This document shows, one piece after another, positions 46,730 to 59,744 of a stretch of 64,000 bases of DNA. Position 1 is the stretch's first letter. The number at the start of each line of letters is the position of its first letter. The notes below the pieces were generated by a model that saw only the letters and a program-made list of their open reading frames with translations, was not told the origin of the DNA and did no database searches. The position numbers and the translations under genes are program-made. This stretch comes from Allium sativum. Taxonomy: Eukaryota > Streptophyta > Magnoliopsida > Asparagales > Amaryllidaceae. Where the stretch lies: contig CM060910.1 of the NCBI GenBank assembly GCA_030737875.1, positions 618,029,303 to 618,093,302 of the forward strand, in the 5' to 3' direction.

Positions 46730-49700
46730 TGTAATGACCCGCATTTGCAGAGGTATTATAATTAATTTATTTAAATATATAAATAGTGATATAGTGAATT
46801 AAATGGTCGTGGAATTTAACAATGGTGAATATTTAATTAAAATAATAAATTAAATAATATATTTAATTCTGAAATAATCAGAATTGGCTGAAATGACGAT
46901 ATGGTGTGAACCAGATCATCTGTGATATTTAATTCAGCCTGGAATTGAATTAGAATAGCGAATATATTATATAAGCGACAGTTTGAACGTAGAGTTATAC
47001 TATAATTAAAATCGAGCTTGAAATGGCGCTGCAGTTCGTAAATTGGCGATTCGAACTTCAACTGAATGTACAGGATTCGTTTTAAGCCGGATTTCTGTGA
47101 AACAAGAAACGTGTGGAGCTGGTGGAGAATATCATTCTAGTGGAAGAGAGAAATCGGGATTTCGTTGTGTAGATTTTGAGATATGTCCAAGTCAAATTTA
47201 AGAAAAGTCGTTGTGGAATTCCTTTATAATTTATAAAGGAATTATTTATATATTTAATAAGGAATTTCATTTTAAATCGAATATCGATTTAATCGGGATT
47301 TGAAATATCAAGTTATAAATCCCAGTAGAGTTATATGGTATTCCACTGTGGATATATATGATAATATTTATTAATAAATATTAAATTTAATTATATTTAA
47401 ATATATTTAAATATTTAAATGGGTCATTCAGAGCTTTAAAAATAGTCACTTTTGCAAACGAAGTCGGAATTCGACGAAACTAATTTTGTTGGATCCGCAA
47501 TGTTAAATTATTGTTAGATTTCAATTTCCGTGATTTTTGAAGTCAGTATGTGGCCGTACGGATTTTTAATGTGAAAAACAGACGATAATTCGACCTTTAA
47601 AATACGTTGTGTGAGCAAAGGGAGTCGGAATTCGGCGAAACCAGTTTTGTTGGGTTCGTAATGTCGAACTCTAGCTACATGTCCAGTTTCGTGATTTTTG
47701 AGTGTCGTGTGTGATCACATGAATTTTTAAAAAGGGTAAAACCGGATATAAAAATGGTAAAAAGAAAATATCTAAAAATACCTAGATATTTTATCCACTC
47801 TATAAATACCCATCTTACCTTAAACCTAATTTCAATCCTCCCATAAGTCAACAGACATTCACGCCTCCACCCTTTTCTTCAGTAAAATGCAAAACGTGAG
47901 CAAGAAAAATCATACAAATTTCTTATAAATTCTATAAATTATCGAATACACATATTTGCATTCCTAGATAAATTCTCTTCAATTCCATCCCTACTTACAT
48001 AGTGCGATGAAGATTTGGCGGTTTGGGGAAAATACCGTAATTCTAGGGTTTGGGTTTTCTAAGTTTTGAGGTTTGGATATACGAATTTGAGTTGAGTAAT
48101 GGATTGAGGAGGTAAAGTAGCACCTGTGTGCATGAAGTTGGGGTATTCGGTGATCATTACTGTCGCACGATCTCTCGCATCAGCTACGTACTGGCTGCGT
48201 CGCGTTTCATATGAGATGAGCGGATTTACTGTTTTGGGCTTGGGAGGAAGGAGTTTGCAAAGAGAATTGGTTTGATGATTTTTGTTTGCATTTTCACGAA
48301 GGAATGGTGATGAGTGGAGCTCGTGATGATTTGGAAATGGCTATGCGTGTTGAGGAAAGCTACAGGTGTTTGAGCGAGTTGGGGAAGAAGGCAAATTCCA
48401 GCGGGTTTGGTTCAATGGGAGGAAGTGGGCCGGAATTATGGGTAAAACCCAAAATTTGGTTAATTAAAGTTTTATTTAATTCAAATTGGTATATAAACTT
48501 GTTAATCCAATATCTCTCCCATACGTTATCAGTTTGATGAACCGTAAGTTGCGTTGGGATCGTATGGACGGACACTACGCAGTGGAACTGACTGCGAGTC
48601 AATTGGAGTCTGTTACAATTTATAGCAAAATAAATTGTCGATGGTTATTGTTATTAGCGATGATTGTCCAATGTGAGTAAATCTCACTAACTCTGAACAG
48701 TTTATAATTTCATGTTGTATTTTTAGAACTGTTAAATATTGGCTGATTGACTGTGTGTTGACTGTTTAATTGAACTGCTAGTCAGTTAGTTGAATTTCTA
48801 TATTGATTCTATTTAACAGAATATATCATATGGAACTGAAAGTGAAGTTATCTATATTGTTTAACATCTGTGATGCAGGGAAACAGGTTGGAGGAATCCA
48901 ACTGGATTCCTCAACAGTTATTTTATTGTTTTTTTCATATATTGTGATATATGATGTGATATATAATCTGTTGTCGATTATATGTGTTTGGACGATATTG
49001 ATCATCGTGATTTGATATGTTGAATACCATAACATACCGAAATGTTGATAAGGGAATATTTTCAAAAGTGATATTTGAAAATAAAATATTTATAATTGGA
49101 ATATTTATAAATAAGAAATATTTATAAATTGGAATGTTTATAAATATGAGATATTTAGAAAAGGGAAATTATAAAATCAAATAATAGATTTGAAAAGGGA
49201 ATATTTGCAAACCATTTGCAAATAGAATAATAGAAGAGGAGATATTTGTAAAACCATTTACAAATAGAATTAAAAAGGAAATATTTAGAAAATAAATAGA
49301 GTTATAAAAAGGAAATTTGTTTATAACCGAATATGATGTTATAAAAAGGAAAACGTTACTAAAAAAGGAAATCATTTGTAAAGTGAAGAACCGTTACTAA
49401 AAGTAAATCTTTATAAATGAATAGTTTATTCGAAAAGGAGTTAATCGAAATAGAGTTAAATGGAGTTTATCGAATATTAGTTTATTCGAATAGAGTTAAA
49501 GGGAAGGAGTTATCGATTATTAGTTAATCGAAGGAGTTATCGATTATTAGTTAATCGAAGGAGTTATCGATTATAGTTTAACTGAAAAGAGTTATCGATT
49601 TGTTTAATCGAAGTAAGTTATAGAATATTGGTTATTTAAAGGAGTTATCGAATTTAGTTATTCGATGGAGTTAATCGATTAGAGTTAAAATAAAGGAGTT

Positions 49701-50342
49701 ATCGAATATTAGTGATTCGAATGGAGTTAAATAGGAGTTATCGAATATTAGTTTATTCGAATAAAGTTAAATGGAGTTAAAGGAATAAATCGAATATAGT
49801 TTATTCGAATGGAATTAAAGGAGTTAGTCGAATTTGGTTTATTCGAATAGAGTTAAAGGAGTTATCGACTAGAGTTAAATCAAATAGAGTTAATCCAATA
49901 GCGTTAGTCCAATAGAGTTAATTGATAAGGGTTAATCGAATAAAGTAAATTGAATAGAGTTATCGAATATACCCTATTCGAATGAAAGAATTATCGAATA
50001 AGAGATAATTTGAAGGAGATTTACGTAAGGAAGTGTTAAGGAGTTAAAAGATGAACTTAACCTATATCGAGATTTGAAATTATGTTCAGTTAAGGTCTGA
50101 GAGGTAGTTATACCCCAACTTGATTGACTTCGTTTTTAATTTAGAAATGGTTAAGGTTCGAGGGAGAAAGTGGTTAAGTGAATTTAGTAAATAAGTATAG
50201 TGGTTGGAGTTGTCGTCGCAATGTTGATTTAAACATCTGTTTAAATCCAAGTAAAGAAGAGTTGGAATGTTTTCCAAATAGAATCAGAAACGTAATCGAA
50301 TATTGAAATTTGAAATATGAATATATATAGATATAGATATAT

Positions 50343-50377
<35 letters not shown>

Positions 50378-51827
50378 TGATGATTGATTGATAGTATTTC
50401 CACTTGGAAATAATATCGTTGTTTGCACATGTGTTTTCATTTGATAGTTTACTCACCGACTATCAAAGTTTTGACCATTTTAACGTTGTTAATATGGAGA
50501 GACCGGTTGGATTATTATCCAAAGAACCACTCTATATTGGCATAAGCGTTGCGAATCATATATGCCAAAGAAAATTGAAGACGGAGTTATGCAAGGGCCA
50601 TCTTGTTTACATAATAGTGCCTTCGGTTCATCCTGTTCCTGGATGACTTGTATGGACGGATGTCTGACAGAGTATTTCCAGACGATCACGTATATTGATT
50701 TCTCCAAGCGTACCAAGAGTGGAAGCGGAGAAGGAAACTTCTTTTAGCTAACACATAATGTATGGTTGAGGACGTCAATCAGTGATTTGATGGATTTGAC
50801 GATGTGGCATTCAAAGTGAATCTGGTGTGATGATAAAGCGTAGCTTCTAGCCTCACATCCGGTAAATGACAGAAATCGGGCAGGCAGCATGGCTAAGTCG
50901 GTCGCACCGAAGTAGGGTGTATAATCACCTGATCTAGAGTTTCATTTACTTCTAAAAATCTATTGTTGATGCTGTCCCATTTGGGAAACGGTTGTTGATC
51001 CCAACCGTTGGTGATATACATTCGATACACTCAAGCGAAATGAGTGGTCGGTCATGTGTGGCCGGGTTGCAAGATGTTCTTGTTGAACCCAGTGTATTGC
51101 TCTCTAGAGGTACACTAGCGAAAGGTGGTTCCATACCTTGTCATAGTTGGAAATCCATTACCCAATACGTGCTTGCGGTTTTGAATTGTATACTATATAT
51201 GTAGAACGTGAGACGAAAGCGTTTCTGCTAGATGATTATTATATTGTGGTTGATAGACATTATTATAATATCAAAAGGTTTTTGATATAAAGATAATTTG
51301 GATTCTCATAAAGGAAAAACCCGTTCCGTTATACGGCGTGGTCTTATGAGATATCGTTTACTTGTTCGAACTGTTTGAAACTATTTTACTCATACCAGTC
51401 CCATGACTAACCCGGAGTTTATTTGTTTGTTTCCCTAAACTCTTAGGTGCCTAAATTTGTACAGGCAGTCAAGTAGTCGGGATTTACAGATATACTGGAA
51501 GAGCTTGGAGCAGGAGGCTTCAGGATCATATAGTTACAGTTATTTCTGCTGTGTTGTAAGTGTTGTACTTTAATAATGATGTATATTCAAGTACAGATGT
51601 ATATTTCAAGTTAGGTTATATATATTATATGTTATTCGTTCCGCTGTGAGGTTCGTGTTACTCTGATGTTGTGTTCTTCTTCTTCTTCTTCTTCTATTCT
51701 AAGTTTCTATCTTATCTTTCCTCACCCTATGTTTTCTTTCTATTAATTTCCCAATTTTCAGATTGATTTGGGGTTGGACTTGTGTTTTTGGTCAGCTCAA
51801 ATTGGACCGGATTTTCGGGTCATTACA
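46730..51827 (+). repeat. 3' LTR of element E
   Basis: TGTAATGACCCG to CGGGTCATTACA. It retains about 140 bp (about 51573-51712, including a CTT microsatellite near 51680) that the 5' LTR lacks; D has the counterpart, so the 5' LTR lost it. Hairpin GAGGAATCC/GGATTCCTC at 48891-48912. The CAGTC hairpin at 51396-51409 has one mismatch (GACTA). Confidence 0.88.
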
Positions 51828-51832
51828 TTTAC
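51828..51832. repeat. Target-site duplication of element E, right copy (TTTAC)
   Basis: Identical to 27731-27735. Confidence 0.88.
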
Positions 51833-53493
51833 AGTGTATGAAACCTTTATTTTGATATAAGAGCTGCTCTAATTTTAATGCACTCATTAGCTTTGTGATT
51901 GTATTATATTCTGCTGTTACCACGTTGCATGTATGACTGACTTTACTTTTGTTTCTAATCATACTAATTTTGTTTCCTTTTTCCAGTAATTGCTTCCGAG
52001 TTTATTTGAATTGAATCATGTGAAACTTTTAATTATTTCATTCTATTTTTGCACTAATAAATTGAATCAGGTATTCCAATTTGTTAACCAGCCTTTAGTT
52101 TTATTTTCTTACCAAATATTCACTTCTCATATTTTCAATATATGAAACTCTTTCTTTTTTCTTTATTCTTTTTAAATTTTACTTTACATCGTTTTTTTAT
52201 TGTTTATTAAACTTTTAAATGATTTGACATTTAAGGAAACAACGATCAATTGAGATAAGTTATAAAAGGAGTTCTTTTGCAATTACTTTACAACTGAATT
52301 GAATCATGTGAAACTTTTAATTATTTCATTCTATTTTGCACTAATAAATTGAATCAGTTATGGAACAAATTAATTTTGATTCCAACAATCAAGTATATAC
52401 CATATTGTATATAAATGACAAGAATAATGGTTATATAATATATACAATAAATGGTTACATAATATATATAATTAAATCTCATCATGTACAGTAAAAATGA
52501 CAAAAATGATGGTTACATAGCATATACGCTATATTTGGAAAAATCCAACCTGCTTTTTGAACAACATGTATACCAGTTTGCACTTAGTTGACTACCATAT
52601 TCCAATTTGTTAATCAACCTTTAGTTTTGTGTTCTTACCAAATAAAAATTTTCATATTTTCAATATATGAAACTCTTTCTTTTTTTCAACATGAATTTTA
52701 GGAGGAAAAAAAAATTATTAGTGAACATAAAAAAGAGTTTGTCAACAAGATGCTTCAACAAAAAGATATTGTAATATAAAGATTTAAACAAAATGTTATA
52801 TGAGGTATTAAGATTAACATCTGAATACAAAGAAAGTAATGTGAAAATCAATTAACATTTAATGATAAGATCAATGTTTAATCAATCAAAGTTATGTGTT
52901 TTGTAAATGTATGCCTAATGGCATATGTTAAGGTTAAATAAATAATTATTAAAAGATAACGAAATTTATTTTAAATACCTAAATTATCCATATACAATTA
53001 AAAGGGAGAAGATATATGTATGTAATTTAGCCATCTTAACATTTTCCTAAAATTGTTAGCCAACATTTATGTTTTAAATCCTTATTCAACATAAATTTAT
53101 TTATTTTGTCATTCAACGTTCACCGGGATAACAAGTAATAAAAAAGGAATACAATAAGTCATCATTTATGTTTTAAATCCTTATCCGAGTTATTTATATT
53201 AGTTTATTAGTCTTGATTGTTGCAATATATGTATTGTAAATGTCATTGAAAGAAAAAGAAAAAAAAATATTAATGAACATCAAAAAGAGTTTGTCAACAA
53301 GATGCTTCAACAAAAAGATATTATAATATAAAGATTTAAATAAAATGTTAGATGAGGTATTGAGATTAACATCTGAATACAAAGAAAGTAATGCGAATAT
53401 AAAGATTTATATTAGTTTTTTTTTTTTATATTTAATCATTACATTTTTTTTAATAACATAAATTTTAATGCCCTGCAAAGCGGGCAAAAAATA
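51833..53493. repeat. AT-rich region with dispersed duplicated blocks, probable Helitron body
   Basis: No gene. Three pairs of near-identical blocks: 52009-52071 with 52293-52355; about 52075-52160 with 52598-52685; about 52720-52850 with 53275-53395. They lie upstream of a Helitron-type 3' end, so part of this may be a non-autonomous Helitron; its 5' TC end was not found. Confidence 0.45.
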
Positions 53494-53498
53494 CTAGT
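53469..53498 (+). mobile_element. Helitron 3' terminus
   Basis: GCCC-T-GC AAA GC-GGGC makes a short GC-rich hairpin with one bulge. It is followed by AAAAAATA and CTAGT at 53494-53498, then a T. Hairpin plus CTRRT, with insertion before T, is the standard Helitron 3' signature. Confidence 0.65.
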
Positions 53499-55010
53499 TT
53501 GTTATTTAAACTTCCCATTAAACGACTTAGATAGAATAATTGGTTTTATTTACAATAAATTTAAAAAATTCTAAATACATTTAGGCTTCATAAGCCCAAC
53601 TAATGATCTAAAATGGTAAAAATGTTGAAATTCGTCATTTTCTTTCGCTCGGGCTAGTCCGGTTCCTACAGGTTAATGGGTTAGAAAAAAAATGCAAGTG
53701 TTCTTACCCGGTTAGAATATTCTATGAGCAGCGAAGGACATATTCACCTCATTCAGTTTTAGATTTTTACCATTTTCTTCTCTGTCGAAGACCTCATTGG
53801 AGCATCTCCAATCCAAGTGGTTTGTAATGTCAGTTAAATCCTATGTGTCAAATATAGTTCACAGTTGTCTAAGTAAATTTATTGAACATGCCATTGAGAG
53901 TAAAACATGCACTCCAATGCTAACTTGTTTGCAGAAACAGTTTTGTCCACATGTCCCAATTATATCATAGATATATAAAATTTATTTGTAAAATGGTACT
54001 TTTTAATTATTTTATTGTTCACAGTGTGAAATTGAATATCTAAAAGTAGACATTTCAGTTGACAATGTCTAGCTAATTTTATATCACAACAACATGACAT
54101 TCTAATCAACATGGAGTTTTCCGTAAAAACCTGCTAGAGGAGGAAGATGTTGGAGAAAAGTTTCCCAAAAAAACTTCTTAGGAATAAAACTCAATCTTAC
54201 GGAAAAACAAATAGGAAAAGATTTATGGTGAAGCAAAACAAACAACAATATTCACCTGCAAAACAATCACGAATCAAGCAATAAAAGTAAAGAACACAAG
54301 AGATTTATAGTGGTTCCACTAACGTCTAAGTAGAGATATTCCATACATTTACCTAATCTCTATCCTTATTTAAGTATTAATACTTGGAGTTGAAATAATG
54401 ATTTATGAGTTATAAATAAATGCCAAATTAATTCTCCAATTTATTTGCTCACAATAAGATTCCTTGTTTAATAAACGAATTAATTCCTTACTTCAATATC
54501 AAAAAAAAAAAAAAAAAAAAAAACTTCTTTATATTCTTACACTTATGTAGGTAATTTATTAATCTATTAACTTATCTAGTTTTACAAAAGAGACAATAAA
54601 TTTTCTGATATCTTCCAAATTTTATACAGTTGGAAATGTTATATTACTCAAATTAATAATGTTTCACAAATCTTCTATAAATGATAGTATTGTATCACCA
54701 TAATAAATAATATCTTCCAAATCTTCTGCAAATGAAAATATTGTATTACGAAATCTAATAGAAGACCCCCTAGGAATAAAAGGCATAAAGTTGAAGAGAG
54801 AGCCAAAAAATGATTTTTCATTTATAATTCTGTAAATCAAAGGATACAATGCGAGCAAATTTTTCTAGATTCAAAATAATACAATTTAAATAATTTGATG
54901 TTTTAATGATATGTATCGAAATTACATTGTTTTTAGACTAGCTTCAGTAATCTCTTGTTCATCCTCTTATTCATCACTCGAACGTGAAAAAATTAACAGA
55001 TGAACTAAAA
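53499..55010. other. Intergenic DNA upstream of the ITPK1-like gene
   Basis: AT-rich, no gene seen. A poly-A run of about 24 lies near 54509. AGAACACAAGAGATTTATAG near 54292 resembles a phrase common in plant retroelement remnants, but no element boundary was found. Confidence 0.45.
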
Positions 55011-55060
55011 AAGCTTTATCCCATCGTCCATTCTTCGTATTTATCTTCAACCGTCAAATT

Positions 55061-55122
55061 AAGCGTCATGGAACGCGGGACACGTGATGAATAAGCGTCA
55101 TGGAACGCGGGACACGTGATGA
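55061..55122. promoter_or_regulatory. 32-bp tandem duplication carrying two G-boxes, ITPK1 promoter
   Basis: AAGCGTCATGGAACGCGGGA... is repeated with a 32-bp period (55061 and 55093). Each copy holds GACACGTGAT with the G-box CACGTG at 55081-55086 and 55113-55118. G-boxes bind bZIP and bHLH factors, and the flank resembles an ABA-response element. They lie about 45-80 bp upstream of the TATA box. Confidence 0.6.
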
Positions 55123-55159
55123 CATTTCCCTGCACACGTCACTCTGTAAAATTCTCATC

Positions 55160-55167
55160 TATAAATT
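55160..55167 (+). promoter_or_regulatory. Probable TATA box of the ITPK1-like gene
   Basis: TATAAATT in CATCTATAAATTCACC, about 200 bp before the ATG. It places transcription start near 55190. Confidence 0.55.
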
Positions 55168-55284
55168 CACCTCATCTCTTTTTCTTATGCTTTAGCATTC
55201 TTATTCAATTTTTTAAATCCGAAAATAAATTTCAACAAATTAGAAAAATCGAAACCCTAATTTCTATTCCATGCTTTATTCTCG

Positions 55285-55360
55285 GTAAAACCTCAACTCG
55301 TGTGCCCCCGTTTCGATCTAATTTCATCCTTATTTTAACTTGATGCCCTTAGTTCTTGCA
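55285..55360 (+). other. Possible 5' UTR intron of the ITPK1-like gene
   Basis: CTCG|GTAAAA at 55285 and TTCTTGCAG at 55360 bracket 76 bp of U-rich sequence with a plausible branch point, ending 4 bp before the ATG. Inferred from splice signals only. Confidence 0.45.
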
Positions 55361-55364
55361 GGCA

Positions 55365-56384
55365 ATGGCGGAAAATCGAAGATTTAGAATAGGCTACGCG
55401 CTTGCTCCGAAGAAGAAACAATCTTTCGTTCAACCCTCGTTGGTAAATCTATCGAAGGATCGTGGAATCGATTTAGTTGAAATCGATCGGTCGATTCCGC
55501 TGCTGAATCAAGGTCCATTCGACTGCGTTCTCCACAAGTGGTACGGCGACGATTGGAAATCTCAGCTTCACGAATTTTCCTTAAAAAATCCAGGGATTCC
55601 GATCATTGATAGTATTAATGCAATCGAAAGGCTTCATAATAGGATTTCCATGCTTCAAGTTGTGTCAGAGTTAAAGATTGTGCAAGATGATGATACTTTT
55701 GGGATTCCTAGCCAGGTTGTGGTTTACAATACAAACGGGTTGTCAGAGTCAAGCAACGCACTCAGATTTCCGGTGGTTGCTAAACCATTGGTTGCTGATG
55801 GAAGCGCAGAATCCCATAAAATGAAGCTTGTTTACAATAAGGATGGGCTTTTAAAACTAAAACCGCCACTTGTGCTTCAGGAATTTGTGAATCATGGTGG
55901 GGTTATTTTTAAAGTTTATGTTGTTGGCGATTATGTGAAATGTGTTAGAAGAAAGTCCCTTCCTGATGTTTCTGAGAAAAACCTAGAAAATATTAAAGGG
56001 TCTATGACTTTTTCCCAAGTTTCTAATATTTCAAATCAAGATAAGGAGGAGAAGTATTATGAAGAGCTAGAAGAAGCTGAAATGCCACCTCGCAAATTTG
56101 TGACTGAAATTGCTAGAGGATTGAGACGGGTAATGGGATTGCATTTGTTTAATTTTGATATGATACGGGATGTGAAAGTTGGGAATCATTATTTCGTCAT
56201 TGATATTAATTACTTTCCTGGCTATGCCAAAATGCCAAATTATGAGACTGTTTTAACTGAATTCTTTTGGAATATTGTACGAAAGAAAGATGGCGGAATC
56301 AAAGAAAAGAATGAGGATCGTGATGACAGCAATAAGAAGAATGATTTTGATGTGAAAGCGGACAAAGTGCAGGCAATTTCTTGA
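55365..56384 (+). CDS. ITPK1: Inositol-tetrakisphosphate 1-kinase (ITPK1-like, inositol 1,3,4-trisphosphate 5/6-kinase family)
   Basis: Single open frame of 339 residues; the ATG at 55365 ([10 protein letters not shown]) is chosen because the frame upstream has no ATG. An N-terminal ITPK domain carries HKWY at residues 57-60. An ATP-grasp fold follows: [11 protein letters not shown] with Lys140, the QEFVNHGG hinge at 172-179, KVYVVGD and RRKSLPD in the middle, FNFD with Asp265, and the metal-binding DINYFPGY at 280-287 (Asp280, Asn282). Length fits the family, with a charged C-terminal tail rich in Lys and Asp. Members phosphorylate inositol tris- and tetrakisphosphates on the route to phytate, and Arabidopsis ITPK1 also makes 5-InsP7, which signals phosphate status. 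The coding region lacks introns. No lesion seen. Confidence 0.96.
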   Translation: MAENRRFRIGYALAPKKKQSFVQPSLVNLSKDRGIDLVEIDRSIPLLNQGPFDCVLHKWYGDDWKSQLHEFSLKNPGIPIIDSINAIERLHNRISMLQVVSELKIVQDDDTFGIPSQVVVYNTNGLSESSNALRFPVVAKPLVADGSAESHKMKLVYNKDGLLKLKPPLVLQEFVNHGGVIFKVYVVGDYVKCVRRKSLPDVSEKNLENIKGSMTFSQVSNISNQDKEEKYYEELEEAEMPPRKFVTEIARGLRRVMGLHLFNFDMIRDVKVGNHYFVIDINYFPGYAKMPNYETVLTEFFWNIVRKKDGGIKEKNEDRDDSNKKNDFDVKADKVQAIS

Positions 56385-58731
56385 TCGTGAGATTTGAAGT
56401 TTTATTAGCATTTGAGATGATGACGACGACAGCGTCTCCACATGCATACTGTATTGTGTAGTTTTGTGGCTGAACAATGTTTAGCTACAGTCAACGTTAG
56501 ACACTGTAAATTCTTCATGGCATGCTGATTTTAGGTATTTCTTTCCATTTGATGAAGATTAATAATTTTGCCAGTCGTTTGATTGCCTTGTGGATTTTTT
56601 TTTGGTAACTTGGCATGTTTGGTCTTATTTTATTCCACTAGCATTTGGATGCCTTTTGTGTTGCTCTTTTCTGATATCAAATCGTTCTCCCAAATCCTCC
56701 CTTTGCATGTGCCAAACAAATCTCTGTAATTAATCAATAAATCATCCACCATTCATTTATTGCAATGAGTCTCACATGTTAACAAAATTACAACAATGAG
56801 TGAATGAGAGTAAATGGGACACAAGGGGACATGGGATTTGACAGAGGAATTTATCTCCTCTTTCCTTGGGAAATGAAACAGATGAGTTGATTTGTTCTAA
56901 TTTCTTATATATGAATAGGTAATACGCCTGAGATAATGTTCACATTTTCTGACTCTGTGATCACCTTAATTCCAACAAGGCTGTTGTAACGTTCCATGGG
57001 ATGAAACTAAATGCCTTGTACCATTTGTATGGACCTTTTGATTGCTTTTGTCAGCCATAAATGTTTGGCTAATTTTACTTACATCCCACGTTTTTCCTTT
57101 CCTGCCCCACTAACTTTTTTGAATAGGGGAAAATTACCTTATATCGTATTTAACTTGTCATATTCGTGTTTTATTCTATTATGATCTTTAATCATAGGAA
57201 AATATGATGAGAACAAAACGACAAATGGTTCTAAAGAAGATAATAAAGCCTTTTTTTTTTAAGAAAATGACACTTCATTTCAGATTTTTCCCTTTTCTCC
57301 TTTTATTATATTTCTTATTCTTATTAATGTTGTTTGGTTTTAGAATTTCATTTTCCCTATTATTTTTCTATGATTTATTGTCTAACTAGGAATTAATACA
57401 AACTCTTTTCTTAGGTTAACTTAGAATATGTTGAAATTTTTGTTTGAAATGTAGTACTAAGAATGTTAACTAACCTAGTTTAATATAATACACTATAAAA
57501 TTTAATCTACAGTTGAACTGTTTTTGAATTGAAATCTAACATTTTTTAGATTGCATTGTTGATGAAAAGAATGAAAAATATGTTTACAGATTACAGCTTC
57601 ATTGTTTTTGGATCTTTTTTTTGTTTTTTCTTCCGTTGTTAATGTCAAATTAATGTCTTCCAAAGGAAAAAATAAAGGGCGGTCTGATATATTTTGGGTA
57701 AGAAAAGCAAGAGGCAGTGAGTGATATTTTTTGTTTAAATAGCGAGGTGGGAAAAATAACAAAGGCGGTGTGAATGGATCTAGCCTAACTTTTTTAATAA
57801 TCATTAATATCTCTCAATCATCCATAAATCATTGACGTGCTTCATTTTTCTTTTTGAATTCTTTTTGAGCTCTGCCGTGCCATACCAAGATTAGTAGGCT
57901 TGGAATGCCAAGTACTATCTTTTGGTCGAACTTGCTTATTTTATTGGGTTAATCCAAACATGTAGTAAACTGGCCTCCTTGATAAAATATATGTGGGGAA
58001 ACGTTTTTGGTTTGCTAATGTGGCTTGGATGCATGGGGGCTATATTAGCTAAGTGGTTGATATTGATGTGTTAGGGACCTGGTAACTTTGTTCTATTACA
58101 ACCGCTGCAATGTCATTTTGTGTCTGGTAGTGCCATTGTTTACTTTTGAGTCGCTAAGGATGTCAAGGAGCGACCTCTTATTATATGGAAGTTATATATG
58201 ATGGCAGCTACAAATAATAATGAAGAATTGATTCAATGTTCACTATATCTGTGTCCCTTAGGTTGTTGGGAAATGACCTTTTAAATGTTGTTTGGTGAGC
58301 TACAAACTATAGTGTAAAGAATTGGTTGTATGAGTACCATAGACGACATGATCTACAAATAATAACAAAGAATTGATCGTATGAGTATCATATACTATGT
58401 AATTATCTGCATAATTGTAAATTATAAACATGCCAGGTCAATATCAATGCTGATGGGATTTAAATTTAGTTTAATACAAGAAGCCAATAAATTTGATACA
58501 TGAAGCCAGCAGTTATTGCTTTTGCGGGCACATAAACGATGTGTTTGATATGCATGTTTAGCTGTCTCCTTGTCAGGTAGTTGGCAAGGACAAACATATG
58601 CCCTATTGCGAGTTTAGATGGAGTGCTTAAATGAACACTTAAGTGGAATATTTATGTTGTTAGAAATGGTATTTTCATAGCATCTCTAGAAGAGAGTGAG
58701 CCCGAGAAAGAAAAAACATTAGGAGAATTCC
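56385..58731. other. 3' UTR of ITPK1-like gene and intergenic DNA
   Basis: The first few hundred bases probably hold the 3' UTR; no certain poly(A) signal was singled out. The rest is AT-rich with no supportable gene. Short open frames here lack domains. Confidence 0.5.
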
Positions 58732-59417
58732 AAAATGATATTGAGTTTGGATTTTGATTTATTTCACTAAGCGAAAAATTAAGAAAAATATGTTAGAAGA
58801 GCGGATTTTGAGTGTGGACCTTTTTTTTATAATAATATATATTTCATTAAGCGACTTCAAAAAATGGTATAGTGTATTTGGCAATATGAAAAATAATCCA
58901 TAAATATTTTTTGGACTTGTTTAGGGAATTCACACTCATAAAACTACAAAATTATGATAAATTCTTATTTTCTCAATGCTTGCATTCCAACTACTGGAAC
59001 ATGGTGAATAATAAATGAAAGTGGGGATCACCTCCATTTTTGGATTTCTAACAATTGTCCATTTCTGGAGAATTCCAAAATGATTTTGAGTTTGGGTTTT
59101 GATTTATTTCACTAGGCGAAAAATTGGAAGGAAAAATATATGTTAGAAGAGCGGATTTTGAGTGTGGACCTTTTTTAATAATAATATATATTTCATCACG
59201 TGATTTCAAAAAACGGTTTAGTGTATTTCACAATATAAGAAATAATCCGTTAATGTTTCTTGGACTTTTTTAGGGAATACACACTCATAAAATTACAAAA
59301 TCATGATAAAAATTTATTTTCTCTACGCTTGAATTCTAACTACTGGAACGTGGTGAAGAATAAATGGAAGTGGGGATCGCTTCCATATTTGGATCTCTAA
59401 CAATTGTCCATTTCTGG
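58732..59417. repeat. Tandem duplication, about 335-350 bp units
   Basis: 58732-59066 is repeated with substitutions and small indels at 59067-59417, each starting GGAGAATTCCAAAATGAT and ending in CTAACAATTGTCCATTTCTGG. A short third start (TCTCTAACAATTGTTGGAG) follows. No coding sense. Confidence 0.85.
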
Positions 59418-59707
59418 ATCTCTAACAATTGTTGGAGATGGCCATACTTTGATTTTAACCTTTAAAAGTAGACTAGTTTGTCAGGTCTAGGTTTGCAAGT
59501 ATGCCTTATGCATAATTTGCATGTCATTTCTGTACTACTGGCTTATTCAAAAAAATAAAAAATCAGGTTACTATAGATGATTATTTGATGTACAGTTTAA
59601 ATTGAAGCGTCAATCATAATCTTTTGTTGCATATCCTCTGAGCATTGTAAATTCACTTGCAAATCCATTTTGAAAATAGCCAAGCAACAAATTATGATTA
59701 TTATTAT

Positions 59708-59744
<37 letters not shown>

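Larger units (their letters stand above)
27736..51827 (+). mobile_element. Non-autonomous gypsy-type LTR retrotransposon E (about 13.2 kb without nested B)
   Basis: LTRs of 4942 and 5098 bp, matching TSDs, Met-tRNA PBS, polypurine tract. Without nested element B the interior is about 3.1 kb and has no detectable gag or pol, so it is a large retrotransposon derivative (LARD-like). Interior blocks align with element D, showing the two are related families that persisted without coding capacity. The interior also contains an LTR-like segment (45540-45780). Confidence 0.85.

Noticed and set aside
55116..55343. 75-codon frame just upstream of ITPK1
   Set aside because: Overlaps promoter, 5' UTR and the possible intron; no domain.
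57204..57804. Short frames downstream of ITPK1 with hydrophobic stretches
   Set aside because: Composition follows T-rich sequence, and no family resemblance.
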